From a virus, in the IMG/VR virus record IMGVR_UViG_3300009502_000028, positions 19,929 through 83,928 of that record: a DNA stretch of 64,000 nucleotides; one strand, written 5' to 3'. Made by a program: the position numbers and the translations under genes. Below the pieces are notes generated by a model. It saw nothing but the letters and a program-made list of their open reading frames with translations. It ran no database searches and was not told the origin of the DNA. Below, in pieces: positions 61,594 to 64,000 of the stretch (positions within the stretch are counted from its first letter, which is position 1; every line of letters begins with the position of its first letter).

Positions 61594-62558
61594 ACAGTAA
61601 ATGGAAAATAAAATAATTTATGACCAGGAAAAGTCTTTTTTAATGCCGCCAGTAACTCAGGAGGAGCATCTCGCCGTGGATCTTTAGTAATCTTCATCTT
61701 GCCATATTCCGGAATAGTCATACTTAACTCTTTAGTATTGACATCATAGCGACCTCTAAATGTCATGTAAGGAATTTTATTTCCAAAAGTCTTGGCGTGA
61801 CTTCCACCGTGAGCGGTAACTACCTGTTGCGTGGTAGTATCCCAATACCAACAATAATAATCACCCCCAAATCCAATAGCATAGTACTTCTGAGCTTTTT
61901 TATTCTGCGTATCACTATGAGTAAACATTTGCTGCAACCATTGAGCGTAATTTTGGTTTGGTGAAGGATTCCCTTTTTTAGCAACAGAGTTTTTCTTTTT
62001 ACCCATTTCTTCAATTCGCTCCTTAATGAGTTTTCGAAGTTCGGATTTAGTAATCGTTTTATTACTAATTACTCGTGGTTTAACAAATTCAAAAAGAATT
62101 TTTCGAATAATTGCCCGAATAGTTTCTTTGTTATTCATTTCAATGTTTTCATTAATAGCCCCATATCTATTTTCATCTTGCCAATCACGGAATAATATGT
62201 TGCCCAATAAATACGCCTCCATTTCTCGTTGCCGTAAAACTGGGTCTTTCTGAGCATAGTGTTCTTGTCCAGTTTGCTGTGGCGGAAGAGCATCATGTTC
62301 ATTTTGCCAATGATGAATCAGTTCATGAGCGAAACTACGTAAAATATCAGTCGGGTGCCGTTTAGTAATATAAACCTTTACAAGTTTTTTCTGAGGATCA
62401 TAATACGCCGTTTTACCAAATGGTTTATTCGCATTAGAAATACTTTGAGTTAAAATAATTTGAGGAGCCTTTTTAATTCCAAGCCGTTTAGACATTGAAC
62501 CATACAAACTCGTAAACCTCGGTTTTAACTCCATATCTATTGTTACTCCAATATTCAT
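61590..62558 (-). CDS. SprT-like zinc metalloprotease, 322 aa
   Basis: LRSFAHELIHHWQNEHDALP near 75-94 holds the HExxH site, and a downstream REMEAYLLGN could give the third ligand. The preceding strand KKLVKVYITKRHP is typical of SprT-like folds. Around residue 165 there is ITKSELRKLIKERIEEMGKK, the same helix type as N-termini of other proteins here, separating the protease from a C-terminal beta-rich domain. The two-part layout suggests a fusion or an internal processing site. Confidence 0.7.
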   Translation of the reverse strand: MNIGVTIDMELKPRFTSLYGSMSKRLGIKKAPQIILTQSISNANKPFGKTAYYDPQKKLVKVYITKRHPTDILRSFAHELIHHWQNEHDALPPQQTGQEHYAQKDPVLRQREMEAYLLGNILFRDWQDENRYGAINENIEMNNKETIRAIIRKILFEFVKPRVISNKTITKSELRKLIKERIEEMGKKKNSVAKKGNPSPNQNYAQWLQQMFTHSDTQNKKAQKYYAIGFGGDYYCWYWDTTTQQVVTAHGGSHAKTFGNKIPYMTFRGRYDVNTKELSMTIPEYGKMKITKDPRRDAPPELLAALKKTFPGHKLFYFPFTV

Positions 62559-63751
62559 TTTGAACCATCAAATTCTTTAAGATATTTCTGAGCTTTAGAC
62601 AAGATTGGAGTAACTTTACCTTGAGCATTTAATCTCCCTACAAGTTCTCTAAGTTGTTTAAGTTTTTCTGGCTGAACACTAACTTTTACTTTTACTTTGG
62701 TTTCCGGCGTTTTAATGTTAGCTAACTGTTGAAACCGGCGTTTCATATCCGAATTTCCACACTCACATTCTTCGTTCTCTTTAATATCAATAGCAACATC
62801 TTCTCCTTCTCCTTTTTCCTCTTCTTCTTCTTTCGGGCGATCCAGTTCTATACCCCACGGACCCGTTTCCTTTTCTTCACCGGATTCGTCGGGTATATTA
62901 ACCTCATCGGGTTCCCCACCCATTGATAAATTTTCTTCTTCCGCATCCCCGGCAATAAATTTGTCCATTGGATGCGAACCATCTATAGAATCTGGCGCAG
63001 AACCGCCTTCCACACCTGCGATAGCAGCCGCCGGAGAGTCTTTACCATTGCGAGTTGTTCCATCATCCTCAATCGGCGGATTACCTAATTGCTGAACCTG
63101 CATTGGGTGAATAGCATCATTACCTTTTTCACTAGTCACGGGACAATCATCACCGGTTATTCTTTGATTATTAGGAGTAAAATGCCCACCTTTTGATTTA
63201 ATCTCATCCGAGGCGGGAGTATCCGAAATTGCACCTTGAGAATTGGGCTTAATATTTTTAACTCGTTCAAGCCCACCTAAACGGGCTTTTTCTAGATCTC
63301 CTACTACACCACCTTGTGGTAATACTTTCATCTTTTCCCACCCACCAAATTTAGATTTCTCTGAATCTTCAACATATCCACCGGCAGGAAGGAGACCGGT
63401 TTTAGTTCCACGAACAGCCACCGCAATTACAGAAGGATGTGAAATTTGAGATGGACCCAGAAGTCGGTTTCTCATCGTTGGTCCCGGCTGCGATGATTTT
63501 TCATTCGATAATTCATCCGCCATACCGGCAGATTTTAAATGAGAATAATACTCGGGATCTTCTGTAAGATGATCCAAGGCAATCTCTCTTGCCAGCGTCG
63601 GATCATAGGTATGCTCCATTTCCAACTTAATACCCATAGCCAACTGTTCGGGACTTACTTGAATAGAAGAGGTATCATCCCCAATTCCTCCTGGTAACTG
63701 GTCTTCTCTAAGACCCAATGATTTTAAAAAATAAGATCGATAATCGCTCAT
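62555..63751 (-). CDS. Acidic protein with DUF5661-like N-terminus, 398 aa
   Basis: ATG at 63751, MSDYRSYFLKSLGLREDQLP. The block AMGIKLEMEHTYDPTLAREI followed by ALDHLTEDPEYYSHL matches the DUF5661 pattern (E-EHt, A-IA-DHL-E-P-YY). A long low-complexity, acidic, Gly/Pro-rich middle with KFGGWEKMKVLPQGGVVGDL-type short repeats follows, and a basic helical C-terminus. Overlaps the protease gene by ATGA. Possibly virion-associated. Confidence 0.65.
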   Translation of the reverse strand: MSDYRSYFLKSLGLREDQLPGGIGDDTSSIQVSPEQLAMGIKLEMEHTYDPTLAREIALDHLTEDPEYYSHLKSAGMADELSNEKSSQPGPTMRNRLLGPSQISHPSVIAVAVRGTKTGLLPAGGYVEDSEKSKFGGWEKMKVLPQGGVVGDLEKARLGGLERVKNIKPNSQGAISDTPASDEIKSKGGHFTPNNQRITGDDCPVTSEKGNDAIHPMQVQQLGNPPIEDDGTTRNGKDSPAAAIAGVEGGSAPDSIDGSHPMDKFIAGDAEEENLSMGGEPDEVNIPDESGEEKETGPWGIELDRPKEEEEEKGEGEDVAIDIKENEECECGNSDMKRRFQQLANIKTPETKVKVKVSVQPEKLKQLRELVGRLNAQGKVTPILSKAQKYLKEFDGSK

Positions 63752-63885
63752 GTCATATAAATATCTATTCACATGACAAAAAGCGATTAGAAATGATATA
63801 ACCCAACTATTAAATCCATATGAACTTATCCGTGTAACAATTCTAACATAGTATCAGAAAAGAGCAAACATTTTATAGAAAAATG

Positions 63886-63913
63886 TTGACATTTATAGAA
63901 ATTCTGCTATAGT
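63886..63913 (+). promoter_or_regulatory. Rightward promoter at the window edge
   Basis: TTGACA (63886-63891), 16 bp, TATAGT (63908-63913), leading into a structured stretch and out of the window. The 63773-63885 interval shows nothing else. Confidence 0.65.
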
Positions 63914-63915
63914 AA

Positions 63916-64000
63916 CTTCAGTTCTAATAAAATAAACAGTTGTGGGTTGACGAGTAGGTGGTGTCCACTGCGTCAACATTAAAACTGCAACCGAAGTGAA
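63916..64000 (+). ncRNA. Structured RNA or 5' leader, right edge
   Basis: Starts at the predicted transcription start. Outer pairing CTTCaGTT (63916-63923) with AACcGAAG (63989-63996). Inner 7-bp stem GTTGACG (63946-63952) with CGTCAAC (63971-63977), topped by GTGG/CCAC. No open frame begins inside. It could be a small RNA or the structured leader of a gene beyond the window. Confidence 0.45.

Overview
The window looks like a segment of a large, AT-rich, double-stranded DNA bacteriophage genome (huge/jumbo-phage type). Short genes are packed tightly on both strands with frequent ATGA/GTGA overlaps. It has a tRNA cluster for AT-rich codons, phage-type nucleotide metabolism (ThyX, dCMP deaminase, DHFR), RNA and DNA ligases, polynucleotide kinase, ClpP and many unknown small proteins; no ribosomal or central-metabolism operons are present. 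Stops are TAA/TAG/TGA, so the code looks standard. Promoters are of sigma-70 type (TTGAC[A/T], 16-17 bp, TATAAT-like). Many lie so close to the ATG that the mRNA would be leaderless, and Shine-Dalgarno sequences are rare. A PEP-CTERM-like surface protein suggests a Gram-negative host with an exosortase; the host itself cannot be named from sequence.

Layout. 0-5.4 kb: a Cas3-type HD nuclease-helicase, a CRISPR leader and an array of 14 repeats/13 spacers, then an IS605-type TnpB element. No other cas gene is visible. 5.4-11 kb: two putative capsid-targeted proteins (a metalloprotease-like and an ADP-ribosyltransferase-like one), unknown genes, ThyX. 11-21.7 kb, mostly minus strand: tiny zinc-finger and membrane genes, an HNH/TnpB chimera flanked by 37-bp direct repeats, tRNAs (Ile, Leu, Lys, Arg, Glu), a run of single-gene cassettes each with a near-identical promoter, and three solitary CRISPR repeats in the 5' regions of genes, one with a copy of the CRISPR leader/promoter. 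21.7-25.6 kb: two further TnpB elements around a PEP-CTERM protein and a DUF4326 protein.

25.6-40.5 kb: an NAD/ADP-ribose block. It holds a nicotinamidase-like hydrolase, nicotinate phosphoribosyltransferase, NAD synthetase, Nudix hydrolase, ADP-ribosylglycohydrolase, WGR-PARP and a macrodomain protein, plus PTH2, a DnaJ-like protein and dCMP deaminase. The phage therefore seems able to rebuild NAD+ and to write, read and erase ADP-ribose marks. 40.6-47.6 kb: nuclease-like protein, metallophosphoesterase, DEDDh exonuclease, ATP-dependent DNA ligase, methyltransferase, DHFR, glycosyltransferase. 47.7-53.5 kb, plus strand: an RNA-repair operon (two RNA ligases, a cyclic-phosphate-processing receiver-like protein, polynucleotide kinase, metallophosphatase) with a repeated structured element, then ClpP. 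53.8-64 kb: HNH nuclease, fourth TnpB, sugar-nucleotide dehydratase, SNF2-like helicase, and a block of acidic, possibly head-associated proteins including an SprT-like metalloprotease; a structured RNA starts at the right edge.

The strongest leads are the dispersed CRISPR repeats in 5' UTRs, read against a phage-encoded array and Cas3, and the ADP-ribosylation/NAD+ module. All calls come from reading the sequence; no searches were run.
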